NCBI RefSeq assembly: GCF_030867145.1
Contig: NC_134427.1
Coordinates: forward strand, 12,423,001-12,487,000
Source of the DNA: Opisthocomus hoazin
Taxonomy: Eukaryota; Chordata; Aves; Opisthocomiformes; Opisthocomidae
Length of the DNA: 64,000 nt
Reading direction: 5' to 3'
Below, piece after piece: positions 60,601 through 64,000 of the stretch (positions are counted from its first letter, which is position 1; the number at the start of each line of letters is the position of its first letter). Under the pieces are notes generated by a model that had not been told where the DNA came from, searched no databases, and saw nothing but the letters and a program-made list of their open reading frames with translations. Made by a program: the position numbers and the translations under genes.

Positions 60601-62639
60601 CACGGTTCTGTAGTGAACAGGACTTACTAGAAGGTTACAGGTCATCTTTAGAGACGTTAATAGATCTGAAGCAGTGCTCGGTTATGTTAGTATGAAAATG
60701 CTCAAAGTTGCAGAAGGAGATTAAGCTGTATTATAGGTGATATTACCCAGGTGATACTGCTGTATAACTCTCATGTTAAATTTTGGGTTATGTACGTATT
60801 AAACCGTTAACTACTCCAGGTAGCTATGATGGAATATTGGAATAAATCAAAGTGAATGAGGTGCCCAGTGTTTACCTGGCATACTGTTCCTTCAGGCAGC
60901 CCAGACTATTTTCCCACCCTTAATTACCACAACTACAGCTCTTTGATTGTTCTTCCTTACCACCTCAACAGACCCTGTGTAGACCAGATAGCTCACTAAA
61001 CCTGTTCCTTGCCTATGGAGCAAACCTCTTCACCTCATGTTTAATTTCCAGTGTGGGAATATCTTCATGATTTAAATGGCATTCTTCACAGGCTTAAAAT
61101 TCAACATGAGTTTCTGCCCGTTTCTGGAGCGGAGCAGAGGAAAACTCTCCTCTTCCTCAAAGACTACGTCTGAAATCTACCCTGTAATGCTCATCAACTT
61201 GTTTAACAAATTCTCTCTCCAGACAACATCTCTTGTGTAATAATTCTTATGAAGAGAATAAAAACACGACTCAGTAAACTGCTCCCTTCTCTACATTCTC
61301 CACTGGAAACAAAGAATAGCTATTTCACCTCAGCATCTGCACTGGTTCTGAGCCAAGCGTTTTCTTTGTCCTTCTAGTTTTTATTGAGTGAGAGAACAGA
61401 AAACAACATAAATTGTTTCCCTTCTCTAGACGATCACTCCCCAGTTTCCTCTTAGCATAACGAAAAAAAAGCGCACTATACTTCACTGATGCTTTTTAAG
61501 CTTTGTATTGTTTTTCTCACTACAAATTTACCTAAACCCGTTGTTGAACATCAGAAAAAATTAGTTCTAATTTTTGGATATATTTTTACTAGACACGGAG
61601 TTGGTGGAAGCTACCCATATTCCAAAGATCTGACACTCAAAATAACCAAAAAATTAATAGAAGTAAAGTGAAACTATTCCATTTATAGACTTTCGTACTT
61701 TCTGCCTGTAGTTTTATTGTGCATGGAGCACTCGTAGTGGCTTATTAAACAGCCAGGTTGCATTTTGCTTGTTTAACTTCTAATGCCTTTTTTTCATACT
61801 TTGAGGCAGCTGTCCTCCTCTTCAATTAAAGTAACAGGATTATGAATGTCAGTGCTATGACTTAGCAAAACTCTTACCTATGTGCTAAATTTTACATACA
61901 TTAGTAAGCCCTAACCCTGTGAGTGGAACTTAATCTAGCATGAGTGAAGTCACTGGAGCAGCTCTACTTTTGAAGGTAAGACAGAAAAGCTCTTTGGGGA
62001 GTGAGGAAACAAGATCAGATGAGTGTTTTTCCAAGACAGCTTATAATATCCCTTCATTCACATTCTCTTTCTCTATGTTTTGTGTATGTCAAACACTTTT
62101 TCATGGGAACTTGAGTAACTACCCCAAAACAACAGTAGAGAAGAGAGAACCTTGTAGCTCCTAAAAAGCAAGTGTGGGCCAGCCTAGTAATCTCACTTAT
62201 ATTCCTTCACATTAAAACTAGTCCTGTGTTTGGGAAGTTTGTGACCAGAAAAGTTAAATTCTTTGCAGAATTGTGTTAAATTTAAAAAAAAATATTAGTC
62301 ATTGTTACTATAAAGAATAGCTTCTTATTTTCATATCTAAAAGACAGAACCATTCAAAAAGATTAATAAAGTCTGGTTGTTATCTACTTTTGTCATAAAA
62401 AATGATATACAAAAGAAACATTCTGAAAAAACACAAAGGTAAAACGCTAGCATGAACACTTGTACCGACACTGGTAATTAAAAGACTTAACTTATTAGTC
62501 TTTAAGTAGCAAAAAAAAAGAAACAAACAAGTATAATTTGCTAGATTAATTTTATGTTCTGTCCTATTTAATCAAACTATACCTATAGTGAAAATGACAA
62601 ATCTGAGTTGTCAGGCTATGGATGATAAGAAAGATAAAG

Positions 62640-62770
62640 GTCATATATTTTAATGTCATAAAAGGTCTTATTAAAGGAACCCTAATTACATTAGGTATCC
62701 ATGAAACATTAATTAAATACTGTCTGAAATAATTAGGTCCAAGTTACTGATGATTTAATTAAACTCAGTT
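62640..62770. promoter_or_regulatory. Candidate enhancer with a palindromic homeodomain site
   Basis: TAATTACATTA at 62683-62693 is a TAAT-NNN-ATTA site, the form bound by paired-class homeodomain dimers. Within 80 bases there are also CATTAATTAA (62707-62716), AATAATTAGG (about 62728-62737) and ATTTAATTAAA (62753-62763). AT-rich DNA gives such motifs by chance, so function is a suggestion only. Confidence 0.3.
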
Positions 62771-64000
62771 TTTTATTTTATAAGAAAACTACAGGTCCGG
62801 TATCAGTCTGTTGGCAGGATAATTGATAACGTGTCAGAAGAGCAAAATAGTAACCTTGGCCAGCTACATTGGAAGGACACTATGGTGAGCAGGTTGTCCT
62901 GCTTGCCACACCTTGTGGGGACGAATACTTGTGGTGTGCTTGATTTATTTCAAAGGGTGCAGAATTCAGAAGAAAGAGAAAGGTTTTGGCTTATATTCTC
63001 AACTTATGTAAACTGTCATAGCATATCACTAGTAGTTCCTGACCTCTTAGTCCTGCTGAGATTCCTTGCAAATTTTGGTGAGGAATCTTTGCCTTATCAA
63101 GTAGTAAGACTTGTACAAGATAAGGCAGTTGCACACCTAAAAGACTGGTTTCACATGTCTACCACATGCCCCTCAAAATTGAACACCTTTCTCCTATTCC
63201 CCTCCACAAGGAAAAAATGATTATGTAAACAACGTAACGACTTGTTTGCATACAAGAGGACCTGCCAACTCCATGGTTATATATGGATAAAGAAAGCATG
63301 ACTGGGTGCAGATCAGCTGGTAACGTGCTTACCTGATCTTTTAGAATGAGGGAGATACTGCACGAGTGAAACATCACCCCCTACTTCAACAAAACTGCCA
63401 CAGAATCTGTGTGAGATTATCTGGGGTGGGGGGAAGAGTACTAGAATGGCAAGAAATATATATGGTAAGTTGGTATGTGGAGCACAGCAGTGAAGGCATT
63501 TTGAGGCAAAAGAGCCTTTTCCTGTCTATGCTATGATTGGGAACACAGACCACAGCATTACAGAGATGGACTCTTATGACTTGATTCTGAACACCCACCT
63601 CCACTGACAACAGAGATCTAAACCTTTGTTTTGCCAAGCTGACTGGCTCATCTCAGAAAATATCACACTTCAGTTTCTCCTTTTCTGAAATGAAAAGGAA
63701 TATCTTCATTTGCCTCATAATTATAAAGAGTACTTCCTAATGCCTGTGATACTTCTACAGAAAATTACCATAGAAATACAACATATTCTTCTGAGAATCA
63801 GAGGTGGTCTCATGCCTGCAGTGAAGAGCCAAACTTCTTTCAGACCAGCAGTCACCAAGGGTCAAGAAAAAAACAGACTAGAAACCTGTCGTGGTTGATG
63901 TTCTACAGAGTAAAGCAGATTCAACAAAGGAACACCTATTTTATCCTTTCAATAATGTCGTATGAGTTTCAGCATCCACTGAAATAAAAGTGTCATAGAA

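Larger units (their letters stand above)
55302..64000. other. Gene-free stretch to the window end
   Basis: AT-rich desert. An old-repeat segment lies at 57601-57680, with a diverged relative possibly at 61905-61960. Motif-rich patches lie at 58080-58180 and 62640-62770. ORFs up to 129 codons (62831-63220 plus, GTG start) show no recognised domain. Confidence 0.55.

Noticed and set aside
62831..63220. 129-codon plus-strand ORF
   Set aside because: GTG start and no recognised family.

Overview
The window is vertebrate nuclear DNA, almost certainly from a bird. A single-exon SoxB1 gene with a bird-like SOX3 sequence lies inside GC-rich CpG islands, in an otherwise AT-rich gene desert. The mobile elements are those expected in birds: CR1 LINEs ending in tandem ATTCTATG-type octamers, and an ERV-L-like endogenous retrovirus whose LTR begins TGTCCTGG. 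The species cannot be fixed from the sequence. I see no prokaryotic genes, CRISPR arrays, rRNA or tRNA genes.

Layout, left to right. Positions 1-3111 hold the 5' end of a minus-strand endogenous retrovirus: LTR, primer-binding site, gag broken by two TGA codons, then protease and the start of pol running off the left edge. Positions 3112 to about 35400 are a desert with low-complexity runs, hairpins, and old, weakly recognisable repeats (MIR-like SINEs, one ancient CR1 tail, a possible LTR). From 35.9 to 44.8 kb there is a chain of CpG islands around SOX3 (minus strand, coding 38190-39146). Its likely 3' UTR runs to a single canonical polyadenylation signal at 37386-37391, and its leader contains no ATG. 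An old CR1 tail sits inside the last island (44150-44313). From 44.8 to 64 kb is desert again. It holds a 193-bp tandem duplication (52143-52528), a 5'-truncated but stop-free CR1 LINE (54045-55301), and several AT-rich patches dense in homeodomain-type motifs that could be SOX3 enhancers.

How it fits together: SOX3 is the only host protein-coding gene I can support. The long ORFs around it on both strands are by-products of GC-rich, stop-poor DNA. The islands and noncoding blocks suit a developmental transcription factor controlled by distant elements, but that is inference from context and motif content. I found no previously undescribed multi-gene system. The most unusual items are the gag gene with a multi-span hydrophobic N-terminus and in-frame stop before protease, a near-perfect 38-nt hairpin at 19268-19305, a palindromic paired-homeodomain site at 62683-62693, and the CR1 tail that has kept its CpGs inside an island.
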